This document shows, in pieces, positions 46,110 through 58,713 of a stretch of 64,000 nt of DNA (the stretch's first letter is position 1; every line of letters starts with the position of its first letter). A model generated the notes under the pieces. The model saw nothing but the letters and a program-made list of their open reading frames with translations, was not told the DNA's origin and made no database searches. The position numbers and the translations under genes were made by a program. Source of the DNA: Gloeophyllum trabeum ATCC 11539 (Eukaryota > Basidiomycota > Agaricomycetes > Gloeophyllales > Gloeophyllaceae); assembly GCF_000344685.1 (NCBI RefSeq), contig NW_006920420.1, forward strand, positions 136,860 to 200,859. Direction: 5' to 3'.

Positions 46110-47014
46110 ATTTGAGCCTATGGACACCCTCTGCGCACGCAGCGTCCCTCCTGAACTCGAACGTTCTTTCAGCCTCCTCCTCGTTCTCGTCCTCTGGATC
46201 CGGACTGCAATGAATCATCACCCATCTCTTCTCTGACTATCTGACCAGGCGCTTAGGGCCAATGTCCCGCAAACTGGACACGCAGGTTGTGAGTTGAGCT
46301 CTCGTAGCGATGGTCGTGAGATATAGCAAACACGTTGTGGGCTTTCTGCAACGATTCAATTCATTGGTTGCTACATACGTCATGCGTTCATTCACAGGAG
46401 GCCAGGTAATAATGCCGACAGACGTATATGAAGTCAGAGAATGTGCTGCAAACCTCATTGAAATCGTATACCGTTGTAAACCCCATACACATGTCGAAAT
46501 CCGTCATGATGACGATTCAACTGGAGGCGTATCCCGAGAGAGCGGCCATAAATTTAGCGTCTACCCTTCGGTTCGACGACGCACGATCGCCTTTCTTTGG
46601 GGAAACGGGTCTTGCTGCAAGTGATGATCCGGGGTTAATGTGGCCATGAATGCATATGCTGGAGATTGGTTGCTCAACGGCGAAGCACTCAGAAGGCATC
46701 TTCATTATCATCCTTTGCGAACCTTCTGCCTCCAGGACATTCCCCATGTTTCTTCGAACTTATCAGTACCCTCGGCATACTTATAATTAATTTCCTGGGC
46801 GCGAAGATACAAACGTGTTTCCATTCGTGAGCCTGTCAGTTTGAGCGGGCTGTTACACTGCTGAACTAACCTACGCTGACTTTGAGTACGTACACGATAT
46901 ATAGGGAGCCAGGATATTTCGTCTACACTTAGTGACGGCGCCGCATGACGGATTGAAAACAAGGCCCAAGTCTTATTTCGTCTCCCATTAGTGGTGTTTA
47001 TTATTTGCACTTGC
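46110..47014. repeat. 905-bp direct repeat, left copy (beside N gap)
   Basis: Identical at every position I compared to 47468-48372, at a constant offset of 1358 bp. The left copy runs straight into the run of N. Its content is unrecognised; minus- and plus-strand frames of about 100 codons occur in both copies. Confidence 0.92.
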
Positions 47015-47467
47015 NNNNNNNNNNNNNNNNNNNNNNNNNNNNNNNNNNNNNNNNNNNNNNNNNNNNNNNNNNNNNNNNNNNNNNNNNNNNNNNNNNNNNN
47101 NNNNNNNNNNNNNNNNNNNNNNNNNNNNNNNNNNNNNNNNNNNNNNNNNNNNNNNNNNNNNNNNNNNNNNNNNNNNNNNNNNNNNNNNNNNNNNNNNNNN
47201 NNNNNNNNNNNNNNNNNNNNNNNNNNNNNNNNNNNNNNNNNNNNNNNNNNNNNNNNNNNNNNNNNNNNNNNNNNNNNNNNNNNNNNNNNNNNNNNNNNNN
47301 NNNNNNNNNNNNNNNNNNNNNNNNNNNNNNNNNNNNNNNNNNNNNNNNNNNNNNNNNNNNNNNNNNNNNNNNNNNNNNNNNNNNNNNNNNNNNNNNNNNN
47401 NNNNNNNNNNNNNNNNNNNNNNNNNNNNNNNNNNNNNNNNNNNNNNNNNNNNNNNNNNNNNNNNNNN
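47015..47467. other. assembly gap (453 N)
   Basis: Unsequenced bases. Because the same 905-bp sequence borders it on both sides, it may hide a tandem repeat boundary or mark an unmerged contig overlap. Confidence 0.99.
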
Positions 47468-48372
47468 ATTTGAGCCTATGGACACCCTCTGCGCACGCAG
47501 CGTCCCTCCTGAACTCGAACGTTCTTTCAGCCTCCTCCTCGTTCTCGTCCTCTGGATCCGGACTGCAATGAATCATCACCCATCTCTTCTCTGACTATCT
47601 GACCAGGCGCTTAGGGCCAATGTCCCGCAAACTGGACACGCAGGTTGTGAGTTGAGCTCTCGTAGCGATGGTCGTGAGATATAGCAAACACGTTGTGGGC
47701 TTTCTGCAACGATTCAATTCATTGGTTGCTACATACGTCATGCGTTCATTCACAGGAGGCCAGGTAATAATGCCGACAGACGTATATGAAGTCAGAGAAT
47801 GTGCTGCAAACCTCATTGAAATCGTATACCGTTGTAAACCCCATACACATGTCGAAATCCGTCATGATGACGATTCAACTGGAGGCGTATCCCGAGAGAG
47901 CGGCCATAAATTTAGCGTCTACCCTTCGGTTCGACGACGCACGATCGCCTTTCTTTGGGGAAACGGGTCTTGCTGCAAGTGATGATCCGGGGTTAATGTG
48001 GCCATGAATGCATATGCTGGAGATTGGTTGCTCAACGGCGAAGCACTCAGAAGGCATCTTCATTATCATCCTTTGCGAACCTTCTGCCTCCAGGACATTC
48101 CCCATGTTTCTTCGAACTTATCAGTACCCTCGGCATACTTATAATTAATTTCCTGGGCGCGAAGATACAAACGTGTTTCCATTCGTGAGCCTGTCAGTTT
48201 GAGCGGGCTGTTACACTGCTGAACTAACCTACGCTGACTTTGAGTACGTACACGATATATAGGGAGCCAGGATATTTCGTCTACACTTAGTGACGGCGCC
48301 GCATGACGGATTGAAAACAAGGCCCAAGTCTTATTTCGTCTCCCATTAGTGGTGTTTATTATTTGCACTTGC
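47468..48372. repeat. 905-bp direct repeat, right copy (beside N gap)
   Basis: Second copy of 46110-47014, beginning directly after the N run and continuing into unique sequence at 48373. A minus-strand frame (48404-48066, 112 codons) crosses this edge, but it is not recognised as a gene. Confidence 0.92.
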
Positions 48373-48711
48373 AGGTCCTTAGGTACCGGTCTATATGGCG
48401 ACAAGACGAGTCTACTGATGATATAATAATAAGAGACTGAGTAGAGGATTTGGGGGCACGTTCTGGACGCTCAGACTCGGATGCGACAGCCACACGGCAA
48501 CCGTGAGAATCGCCATTTTGTGGTCACGATCAGGTGCTCTGTGACTAATCGCGACTTCTCGGCAGGGCTTCAGTTGCTCATCGCATCGGAAGTCCTCGCT
48601 CATTGATGCCTTACTTTAAGTCGAAAGAATGGTAAGAAATACAGATCTTCCGTTCCTGCTGAAAGGCTCATAATTCCAATACTGCTGAAGCTATGGGAGT
48701 CTCAGGAAGCA

Positions 48712-49849
48712 ATGCCAGAAGGTCCAGACGTCCCGAAGACTCGCCCCTATTTCCCTCTTCTTCGTCTCCCCCCGGAGATCGTCTATCTGGTATTTTTGCA
48801 GGTCCCACGCATCGGCGATTTATGTGCCCTCCGAGACACCAGCGCTACACTTCGTACATTTGGTAGACCGGCACTATTCAAATCTATTCATGTGCAGGGT
48901 ACAGCACGGGAAGGCATGGCTCTTCGTACGATCCTTCGGACGCCGGCCCTTGTATCAGCTGTGCAGATAGTATCCTTCGATTACAACGAAGGATCGCATC
49001 TTGAAGAAAAGGAAGTCTGTGATAATGAGTGGCGGTACTTCAAAGGTGACACAGGTTGGTGAAATCGAGACAGCTTCGCTCCTTGCAATTCGGTCTCACA
49101 CTTTAATGAAGATCACGATACGTTTACGAGCATCTTCTGCTCCGCCCTTTCGCAACTCCACCAAGCAGTGAATATGCACAGTCTCACGTTGAGCTTCCAT
49201 GAAGGGGATCTCTGTACCTCAGAAGAGGCTGCTGCGACAGTTGAAGACGCTCTCTATCACTGCACTCTGCGAGAACGATGAAATCATTCGAAGAGGCGAT
49301 GAATTGGAGGACTTCTGGTATCCTTCATTGCCGGACCTATTCCTAGCTCCGACACAGAATAATCTCCGGAATCTGTCTCTCCGCAGCCCAGACCTCAGAG
49401 TGGGATATGGTAGGCCCCAGATCGGCCTCGAGGACATCGCATTTCCTCACCTCACAAGCTTGGAGCTCGAGGGTTTAGCATTTGGTGATGAAACGCCGGT
49501 AGAGCCGTTCATTCTTCGGCACGGAGCGACGCTGCGCCGTCTGACGATCACGGATTGCTTGTTAGCATGCCCCGAAGAGCAGATCGAAAAGCAGGAGGAC
49601 GGTGATGAAGATGAAGCAGGCACGAAGACCGTCCAGAGATGGGGACATGTCTTTGACAGGTTCAGAAGAGAACTGGTTTGCCTGCAGGAGATCGATGTGA
49701 CGGAGTTTGGCTACGGCGAGTTCCGCCTCGATACATGTTACCTTCGGGACCTCCTGAAGATTGATCGGGAGCAACAACGGGCGGATACAACTGCTTTGGA
49801 GAAGTTGGAGTCTACTGTCCGTCAGCGACGTGACGTGGAATCGAGTTGA
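48712..49849 (+). pseudogene. F-box gene relic (FKSIHVQG family)
   Basis: Begins MPEGPDVPKTRPYF, then LPPEIVYLVFLQVPRIGDLC, ALRDTSATLRTF and ALFKSIHVQGTAREG, clearly related to the relics at 58-61.6 kb. A TGA at about 49060 interrupts it where the paralogue at 60340 reads on. The frame then continues (SIFCSALSQLHQAVNMHSLT) and shifts near 49200. The remainder (LRQLKTLSITALCENDEII, then IGLEDIAFPHLTSLELEGLA) is open to the stop at 49849. About 50 codons present in the paralogue are missing at the shift. It is convergent with the SDR gene to its right. Confidence 0.82.
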
Positions 49850-50700
49850 TATGTAGAAGCAGACGTCGACCAAATGTACACATCTATTGGTAGTATTTTG
49901 GTGGCCCATAATTGTGAATGAAACTTGCCTTTTGACGGTTTGAGGTAAGTATTGGGGCACGATGATTTGCTGCCTTGGAGCACCAATGTGATGAGGGGTT
50001 TATTCACGTTCGGTCTGCGCCGTATGGGGAAGCCATCGGGACAGAGCGATCATTCCTAGCAAAATCACTACTGTCTAAGCTTACACTCACCAGCCTAGTT
50101 AGAGGCTGGGAACGGAGAATAAACTTCAACACTTCTGCCGCCTTCGATATGGGAAGTGTCGCTGAAATCACTCGACTCTCGAGTGGATTCGCAGATGAAG
50201 GACGCCTCTTCCAGCCCTCGGAGTCTCCGCTGTTCTTCTGACTTCGTCATGCATCTTATTTCACCCCGTACTGAGGCACTCTTCAGTCCTTGGTGCTTCA
50301 CTCAAACAATGATATAGTCGGGCATGACCTACCTTCCTTCGCTATGGCGTTACCACCCTTTACACGCCCTGGCAAGTTGAAGTTCGGCGGAGACACGTTC
50401 GGTGGTGAAACTCTGTTTCATCAACTCATTCTCAGAAGGACAGCGTGGAAGCTTGCCGCCGGGCAGCGTAGAAGAGATATATGTCGATAAGAATTGCCTA
50501 TCCGGTCAAGGCTTTCCTATCCATTTCATAGCTCTGTGAGGCTCGCAGACAACCCTACATCATGAGAATGTATGAGGAATCCATTCGCCACAGCTTCTCC
50601 AGAGTAGCGCGAACGATGCATCGAATCGCATTCCCATATGCATCCGGAAAGCCACTCAGGTTGGTTGGAGCCAATCTCCATAGTCATTCATCTATGTCCA
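49850..50700. other. intergenic between convergent genes, no feature seen
   Basis: About 850 bp holding the 3' flanks of the F-box relic and the SDR gene. Open frames are short and unrecognised. Confidence 0.4.
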
Positions 50701-51712
50701 TCACAGCACCGTATATCCACCTAGCAAGTATAGTCACATCAGAATGCAAATACACTTCCGTAGTCGGCAACACTCACCGTCAACCTTAATATCGCTCCCG
50801 GTGATAAAACTTCCCGCGTCGCTCGCCAGCAGCACCGCCGCGCCACACACCTCCTCAGGCTTACCCATCCGCCCCATCGGCGTCCGTTCATTCCATATTC
50901 TCCGTGGCTCCTCGAGGTGCTCGCCCTCGTTCAGCACGGTGTCCATGTACCCCGGGCTGATGGAGTTGACACGTATGCCGTGCCGCGCCCATTCCGCGGC
51001 TAGACCGTGCACGAGGTGCAGTACACCCGCTTTGGAGACGTTGTACGCGGCCTGCGGCTGCGGGAAGTTCGTCGTGTGCGCAGAGATGGACGCGGTGAGG
51101 ATGATGGACCCGTGGGTCGACGTGGCTATCATGCGCCTGCGGTGTGTCAGTCAATTCGGTTCCTTAGCTCGCGGATACGAGACGCACTTCGCCACCGTGC
51201 GCGCGCAGATGAAGCTCCCCGTCAGATTAACCTCCAGGATGCGATTCCACTGCTCGATCGGCATCTCGAGCGCGTCCACGACCCCCACAATGCCCGCGCA
51301 GCACAGCAGCACGTCCACCGTGCCCGCTGCCTCCACCGCCTCCTCCACCATCATCTCGTCGGCGACGTTCACGCCCTTGAATAATATCGTTGCGTTGGGG
51401 AAGGAGGACTGCAGGGAAGAGACGGCGACGGTTCCAGTGGAGAGGTCACGGTCGAAGATGATGAGGCCGGACAGCCCGTGCTCGAGCAGCGCAGTGGAGA
51501 TGGTGAGCCCCAGGCCGCCTGCGCCGCCGGTTACTGATGCAAGTGAGCATGAGACGGATGGCACGGTACATGAGCACAAACGTACCGATTGCACGTTTGC
51601 CGGCAAGGGAGAACCGCGCGCGAGCGCGGTCCTCCGGTGTCGTCTGCGGCAGGGGCGGGGGCAGGACAGGGTCCGACGGCCTGCGGAAGTGGATTTTGGC
51701 CAGCGCAGACAT
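50701..51712 (-). CDS. short-chain dehydrogenase/reductase (283 aa)
   Basis: NAD(P)-dependent SDR of the classical type, closest in feel to fungal polyol dehydrogenase/L-xylulose reductase-like enzymes. Four exons: 51712-51586, 51533-51188, 51136-50778 and 50720-50701. Motifs: TGGAGGLG (TGxxxGxG cofactor loop), LLCCAGIVG (NNAG-type), ILTASIS with the catalytic Ser, YNVSK with Tyr and Lys, SPGYMDT, and the C-terminal LLASDAGSFITGSDIKVDGG followed by YTVL. The last exon is only 20 nt and completes the usual DGGYT ending. An in-frame ATG at 51796 would add 28 residues; MSALAKIHF is preferred as more typical. Substrate unknown. A fragment of a related gene lies at 58974-59036. Confidence 0.86.
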
Positions 51713-52489
51713 GATTGATTGCTTGCTCAAAGAGGAACAAGGCGAGGAGGTTAGGGGAGATACCTGATCGATCGGTATCGCGATTTCAGTCCACATGTGA
51801 TCTTATCAGCGACTTCGCGAATCCGAACACTCTAAATACAAGGACACTATCAAAGATGAATCTATGTGTAATCATGAAGTCGTGATATAACGAGACTCGT
51901 ACAGTGTATGTCACTAAGAGTCGGCACCTCTGTGGTACCTTAATTATGCCGCCGCAGGCGGCGAGAAAAAAATTTGAAACATAAACCTGGCCAAAAGGCG
52001 CGTAATCCTGCATTTTCATTTTTTTGGGTGCTTACGTAAGCATTCAAATATAGGGTTGCCGAACCTAACCTCATGTATTTGGGAGCCAACTGCGTCCTGA
52101 TCACTCAATAAGGTTGTATAATAGCAAAATGGGAGTCTCCCATGGAATTCCTGTGATAGGGAGTGTCCCATGCATCCAAAGCAAGTATTGTCTTCACCCT
52201 AACCCTAGCTTAGCACATGGCTTGGCCGACCTTGCCGTGATTACAAAGCTTCCCTTTATGGTAACTCCGCTACATCTCCGACCCAAATTCAAATATGTGA
52301 AGGGTTAAATTCTTAAAAGCGGGAATTTCGAGAAAATAATCAGATGGTTCGAAAGCTCTCGTGAAAAGGAATCGATTGGTCTGGTTTTTGGGACCTGAAA
52401 GTATTTTCTCACGACCGTGATAGGATCCGCGGCTCGCCTATTGCCGAGTGGTCGATTTTGAGCGCCTCACACTGTACATAGGTAAGTAT
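51713..52489. other. intergenic, no feature seen
   Basis: About 780 bp between the SDR start and the MDP1 stop. No gene or repeat recognised. Confidence 0.4.
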
Positions 52490-53498
52490 TCAAGCTGAGC
52501 CTGCCGCGTCCTCAACCACCTCTTCTGGGTGCCGTTTCCGCCACTCTGCGAGCCCGGCTTCGAGAGTGCGCTCGTTCGTGCCGTTGCGCACTAGGCAGAA
52601 GGTAACACCTGTTAGGAAATCGGGGTGAGTCCGGGTACACAGAAGCGAAGGGAAAGCAGACGGACCGAGCGACTCGACCTCTTTGTTCCGGTGCTCGTCG
52701 TCGAAGAATAACTGCAGTGGAAGAGTAAGCGATGGATCGGTGGAAGAGTGGATCGGGGGAAATAGGAGAATGGGAGAAATGGAGGAACGCACCATTTCAG
52801 AGTACGGGAGGCCGGTTTTCTGGTGCAGCTTCTTGAAGTGCGTTATCTTCGAGCCTAATGCATGAGTTAGTCAATCATTGGAGGACGTACGAGGACGAGC
52901 TATGACGCGCCTGGATATATCTCCATCTGATCAAAGAACTCTATCGCTGGCGTAGGTTTCCCGTGCTTGTCCCCCGCTCGTGGGGGTACAAGGAGGAGCT
53001 GCAGGGCACGTCGGGCACTGCATTGCATACCATACAAGAGTCAGTTCTGTTTCCGAGCGTAAAGAAGGTGGTAGGGATGTGAACGCACAGGCCGGGTGCG
53101 GACGTGCGGGAACATGCTGCGATGATAACGCCTGCTGAGCGCAGGCGATGGAGGATCTGGGGCACTTCGTGGTAGAACTCGATCTTCTCGTTGTATCTGC
53201 GTATCACAAAGCATATATGATATATACCTACATTTCATAAAACTTCGGAAGCAGAATAAACGCACCTATCGAGCACCTGGTTCAACGTGTTCCCTTCTCT
53301 CCGCAGCGGGGCTGACACAGACGTCTACTCCCGATTCCTTTAACTTCTCTGGAAAAGCTAGTGCGTACGGGTGACATGGGTATCAATCCACAGGTCCCAG
53401 AGCGTATAGCTGGGGTGTCGTCAGCTTTAGGGCCGACTCAAGGGCAGAGCTACCGACTCTAGGTCGAACGCGATCAGTTTCGGAAGTCGACTCGTCAT
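52490..53498 (-). CDS. magnesium-dependent phosphatase-1 like HAD phosphatase (189 aa)
   Basis: HAD-superfamily acid phosphatase of the MDP-1/eyes-absent-like subgroup. Eight small exons: 53498-53458, 53409-53369, 53311-53266, 53196-53089, 53017-52911, 52854-52793, 52711-52666 and 52608-52490; all phases fit. Motif I is FDLDYTLWDLWIDTH with the nucleophile Asp, motif II is AACSRTSAPGLA, and motif III is LFFDDEHRNKEVESLGVTF. Length matches MDP-1 proteins (about 165-190). Intron 5 has a GC donor (CCAG|GCGCGT), since no GT donor keeps the frame. Its start faces the cyclin-like gene across 372 bp. Biological substrate uncertain; MDP-1 is linked to protein phosphotyrosine or fructosamine-6-phosphate repair in other organisms. 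Confidence 0.88.
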
Positions 53499-53870
53499 TT
53501 CTTTTGCTCGGAAAGGTGTAGAATAGCGATTTTACAGAAAACGGAGGTGGCAGACGACGAGGGGCGGGTGAAGGACGGCGTGGAGCAGTTACGGAGGAGA
53601 ATGGTTCAATGGAAAGAAATTGTAGAGGACTACAGATGTTTTGTAGACGTGGGAAGGGGTTTTGTAATACTTCAAGGGGGAGGGGGGAGAATATAGACTC
53701 GTTCGCTGACCGCCACCATGTGCTTATCCTGAGGACAGCGGTTTTTTCTGTGCTGGCTGCAGGACTTCATGTATTAGAAGAACATACACGGCTCGAGGTC
53801 TCGGTTGCTTTGCAATTCTGGAATTCTAAAGCCTTGACGGTAGGCCCTCTTCAAGTTCTAGCACTTCGCC
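53499..53870. promoter_or_regulatory. divergent promoter region MDP1 / cyclin-like gene
   Basis: A 372-bp interval between opposing start codons. No specific site identified. Confidence 0.4.
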
Positions 53871-56800
53871 ATGTCTCGCTCTCGGGATACTATACGCTCT
53901 GGATCCCTCCGTGACAGAGAAAGCAATATCATGCAACTTGGAGAGCCGTGGAATTACCTTGAGGACTCGATACCCACTTCAAGACCGGATGGACGCGCAT
54001 ATACCCAAGTCTCAAGTACCCCTGACCGCAGCCAGGATCTGGAATACCCGAACGACGGCTCAGAATACCCCATGACGCTTGCCATGAACACCGGTTCTTG
54101 GTCTACGCACGACGCAGGCTCTTCAAGCCCTTGGAGGACCGGTGGCACTGACCCTCTACCCAGGAGTAGTCCCGGATACGACGAGATCCCCGTCTCGAGT
54201 AGCCCCGGGTACAACGAGGAAGTACCCATATCGAGCAGCCCCGCATACCACTATGACGAAGTCACCCTCTCGAGCAGCTCTGCATACGAATACCACCAAT
54301 GCCCCCTCTCAAGCAGCCCGGGATACGGCACGGTGCCCATGTCGAGTACGCCAGACCTGTCATTCTCTGCGTCTAGCCCGTTCCTGAGCTCCGATCCTGA
54401 CTACGCTGGCTTTGATGTCTCTCGAGGTGGTCTTCGTTCGTCGTACCCTGCTGGGTTGGGTCCGAGGTCTGCGTCTACTGTGTATGACTCTTCATCTCCT
54501 ATCGCGCATGGTATTGGCCTGGGCAGTAGGCGCAGCTCGAAGTCCTTGGAGAACGAGGCTCATGAATACGCGTACATCCACGCCGGACGCGAGTTGGGGG
54601 TATATGGTGGTACTCAGCTCTCTGAACGTGAGGAGTCAAGACGGCGCTCACCGGGTTGTGCTCAGGATGGCGTATACAGCCTGCAGGAACGCGGCTCTGA
54701 CGGCTACTCTAGCACTCAGGAGTCAAGACGCCGCTCACAGGACTACGCTGCTAGGTCTCGGGGTTCTGTTCAGGATCACGCATATATGCTGGGTGGAAGA
54801 TGCTCTGTGCACTCTGTCGATCAGGTGTCTGGACTCGAGGGGTCAGGAAGGCACTCACAGAATTACACTGCTAGGTCTGGAAGTACTGCTCAGGGTCGCG
54901 CATATATCAGGGGCCAAAGCCGCTCTGAGGTCTATGTTACCGGTCAGCTCCGCAGACAGGTGGATGACCTCTGGAACTCACGGGACTATGCTACTCAGTT
55001 TCGGAGTACTGCTCAGGACCACACTGATACTATGGACAACAACGACTCTGGGGTCGGTGGTCAGCTCCGTGGACGCACGGTATCAAGGCGGGACTCACAG
55101 GACGGTGCTCTTCTGTTGCAGGATGCTGCTCTGGATCGTGCAAATACACTAGGTAGAAGCGAGTCGAACGTCTTTGGTAGCTCTCAGCTCTCTGGAAGCG
55201 AGGAGTCAAGACTGTACCCACAGATTCCAAGTTACGCTCCCCTTTCAAACAGGTCTTCTAGGAATCATCAAGCGCGGAAGAGCAAACGCGCCCGCTCGCC
55301 CTCGCCCCTCCCTACTCGGAAGAAGTTCCGCACAACCGAGGATCTGGAGCAGCGCTTCTCCTTCTCGCAGTCGCAAGAGAGCTCCTCGTTCTCCTTCACC
55401 AATAGTAGTGCCTCCTCTCTGTCACGAGTATCCAACGAACGCACCTCGCAGCCATCCGAGTCGATCTCCCCGCTCAAACTGGAGTTGAGCGTCGACGAGA
55501 AGAATTTCCTGGCCCGCATTGACGCGCTCGTGCGTGCTGCTGTGGACGTGCAGCCCAGGAAGTACTACGAGCCCGATTCTGTGCGGAGCCTCAGCGACGC
55601 CAGTCGAGAAGAGGGATCGCACACACCCGTGTTGCATCACCACCACCACCATCAAGCTAGGCGATCTTCTCAAAACAGTGCGGTCGACTTGTCTTTCCTG
55701 CGCGAGCTCGATAGTAGGCTGGCCAGGATCGCGGGAACCGGGTCTGGTAACGGTCACACGAGGAGGACGGGCGCTAGTGCTGGCTCGGAGGACTCCGGCG
55801 ACATTCAAAACTCGTCGCCAGCGCGAATGGCCCCTATTTCCGATCCTCCTGCTGAGTCCGACTATATGTCTCAGTCTTATCCTCAGTCTCATTATTACTA
55901 CAGATCGCGCTCCTATCCAATGCGATCTGACTCTGAAGAGCTGTCAGAAGCTGGAGTTCCTTATGCTACTTGCTCTCTGCAGTCTTTGCGCCCTTATTAC
56001 AGTGGCGAATCTCCTCGATTTACCATCCCTCCCCCTTTCCCGCCTGATGCTCTCCAATATGTTGCTCCCAAGAATGCGCATCTTGCGCTCTCGAGGAAGA
56101 GAAAACGGAGCATCTCTCCGTCAGGTCTGCGCCAAAGTACCCTACACGGCGCCGCTGAGTATGGTGCCTCTGTGGCTCGCCGAGCGCGTCACGATGAACA
56201 TGTTCACGCGTCGTCCAGCCTGAGCCAAGTCATCTTGTGTCGCGAGGAGGACGAAAGTCCTCTATTTGCATATGGTCGCTCATCGACGCGTCCTGCCGGT
56301 ATCGAGCCTGCTTCACCCAGTGGCTCGGAGGGAAGCGCGGGTGATGCCTACAGTCGCGAAGTGGACGAGAGTCCACTGTTCGCTTACGGTCACGCGCCTG
56401 GTCATCAAGACGAAAACCAGCCAGCATCGTCGAGTGGCCGGGAGGGAAGCGGTGATGACGAATCAGGCTCTCCTGAGGAGAAGCCTTCGCCGCATAGCCA
56501 GCAATGGATGCCGCTGAGCACTGACACGCTCGGGACTGTGCAGATTCCAGGCAGTTATACGGTATGTTGCGTGCATATGATTTCGTTGGGTGCGTGCACT
56601 GACGCAGAAATTTGCCGTAGATCTTGGTACCCGTCCTTCTTAACTGGGCCACCACCTCAACCGGTATTTCGCGACAAACTTCTTTTGCGTCCACAACATA
56701 CTCTTACGAGTCTGAAGAAGACACTGACCCTCCTAATGCCCGGTCTACCCCGCGCGAGAATGAGCTCCCTTTCCATGTTCCCGCGATAGCCCCTCCGGCC

Positions 56801-58119
56801 ACTCGGGATTTCATCCCTCTTCCTCCTGTTGACGAAGAGGAGGAAGCCGAACGTAGACTTGCTCGTCTGCTAGCGCGTGAGACCCGACAACGGGCCTCCG
56901 AGGGGCTACCCGTGACTTGCAGTGTTAACATCGACGTGCAGGCTTCTGCTAGTCGGGGTAGTGAAGCGGGAAGCCCTGCCTCTTCCACCGCTGTCGTCGG
57001 TACGAGATCGAGCGTCGACAGTTCTGGCCTACAATGGGATGGGTTCCTCGATATCGACGAGGAGACGATGGCGCGTGCGATAAAGTGGATTCTTGAAGTG
57101 GAGGTCTGTCCATTTTATTCCATTTTCCCGATTTTTTGTACTATCTGCTAAATCGTATCGCGCATCCGTAGGTTCAACGCTGTCGCTCAGATCATAATGG
57201 CCAATTTGACACCTGGCGTGAGTTGCGCGACCAGCTTGCTTCATCGCCTGAGACACGCTTCTGCGCCGGCTATATGTTCCTTCGCTACTTCAATGCTATA
57301 TCGCACGGGAGCGATAGCCAGGACAGCCAGCGGTCGACTATGTCGTGGAGGCAGGGCCGTGCGCTTGCAGCCCTCGACGTGGCAGTAGCTTGCCTGGCCA
57401 TAAGCGCGCAAGTGAGTTTGACACGGAGCTGCTTCTTGCAGATCGCTCATATCTCGCAGTTTAACAGAGACCATTTGCTTCCGCTGTATCCTCTGAGTGC
57501 GAGGACATTCACTCGGTTGGCTACCCATGAGATGGACCGTCATGATCTGGATGTGCGCCAGTTTCCTGCTCACCTCTCCTATTCATCTGACCATTGCGCG
57601 CCTAACTATAGGCGGCCAAATGGGATGTGTTTTCGGCGCTGTCTTTCAGTATCAGCAATGATTCACCATCGGCTTACATGGAGGAAATCTATGACTTTTC
57701 GACTTCCTTTCGAGTCCTGCTGGGCTCTCGTCAGATATGGGCCCAAGTCCAGAGGGAAACGTGGCAGCGCTTATATTTAGCGCTCTTCGACTCCGAAATA
57801 TTGCGGTTCCCGGTTTCATTGCTCACACTAGCTGCTTTGGTTGAGTCGACGATCGACACTCTTGTTGAGCAATATGATGCGGCCTCCGTACCCACCGCCA
57901 CTGGCGACGATCTCGAGGCAGAGATCAGGTTACTCGCGAAATACCGCGAAAGAGCCACCGAGGAAGTTTTCGAGGCGATTCATCACCTGAAAGATATGTG
58001 GGCTATATCGGAAGTAAGTTTCTCATGTCCATTGGATTGCTGAGCGATGCTGATTTAACCGTGTACAGGGGGAACTGGAAGAGAGTCGGCAGTGGCTCAC
58101 GTCCGTTGCTGACTGTTAG
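53871..58119 (+). CDS. very large cyclin-like protein (1319 aa)
   Basis: Six exons: 53871-56561, 56621-57103, 57172-57411, 57460-57552, 57612-58013 and 58069-58119, all phase 0. Residues 1 to about 1000 are low-complexity, Ser/Pro/Arg-rich, and hold short tandem motifs: SSSPGYNEEVP-type repeats near 95-165, ESRRRSQDYA-type repeats near 270-420, and two DESPLFAYG copies near 790-840. The C-terminal 330 residues look like a cyclin box: ARAIKWILEVEVQRCRSDHN, LAALDVAVACLAISAQ with FNRDHLLPLYPLSARTFTRL, HEMDRHDLDAAKWDVFSALS and FSISNDSPSAYMEE, followed by a second helical part (SLLTLAALVESTIDTLVEQY). Cyclins regulate CDKs; the many SP sites upstream could be CDK targets. The cyclin call rests on pattern and helix spacing, so subclass is open. 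It is divergent from MDP1. Confidence 0.75.
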
Positions 58120-58199
58120 ACGGGACTAGTCTACTTATCGAGTTATTTATCGTTTCCTCTCCGTTTTATCTGCATGACCGGACTCAACTGCATTGTAAT

Positions 58200-58713
58200 G
58201 TGTATTCTCCACGACACCCCATAACACAGCAGCTGTGCTACCACCATAGCGCTGATAAATCTTCATAAAGTAAAGCATAGTCAGAAAATGAAAAGCCAGC
58301 AAGCTGATCGAACCAATATATATCATCTTTGAAGTACCGCCAGCTACGGACATGGTCGTCTTTCTCTTCCACTGGCAGGCTTGATCCTTCGTCGTAGTCA
58401 AAGGACATCATGTGCGCAACTGAAGCAAGACTTGGCATCCAAAGGATCGTACGAAGCGCCATGCCTTCTCTCGCTGTACCCTGCACATGAATAGACTTAA
58501 ATAGTTCAGGTCTGATAAATCCATGAAGTGTCGCGCCGGTGTCTCGAGGGCACATAAGTCGCCATTTCGCTGGAGCTGCAAGAATACCAGACAAACGATT
58601 TCCGAAGGAAGACTCAATACTAGTGGGAAATAGGCGCGTCTGAATACCAGAACATCCTGGCTGGCTCTGGGAATACCGTGAGCGTCTGAGCTTCTTCTGC
58701 CGCAAACAATCAA
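58200..58713 (-). pseudogene. F-box gene relic (FKSIHVQG family), 5' part
   Basis: Reading leftward, SLPSEIVCLVFLQLQRNGDL in one frame continues as GFIRPELFKSIHVQGTAREG, then LRTILWMPSLASVAHMMSFD in another, so a frameshift lies near 58560. The Leu-rich part that should follow is missing. Close relative of the relic at 48712-49849. Confidence 0.78.

Noticed and set aside
46988..47579. Long open frames crossing the N gap
   Set aside because: They consist mainly of unknown residues created by reading through N.
52196..52206. Telomere-like CCCTAACCCTA
   Set aside because: Only about two units long, inside ordinary sequence; also seen as a single short run near 6880. Not a telomere or interstitial array.
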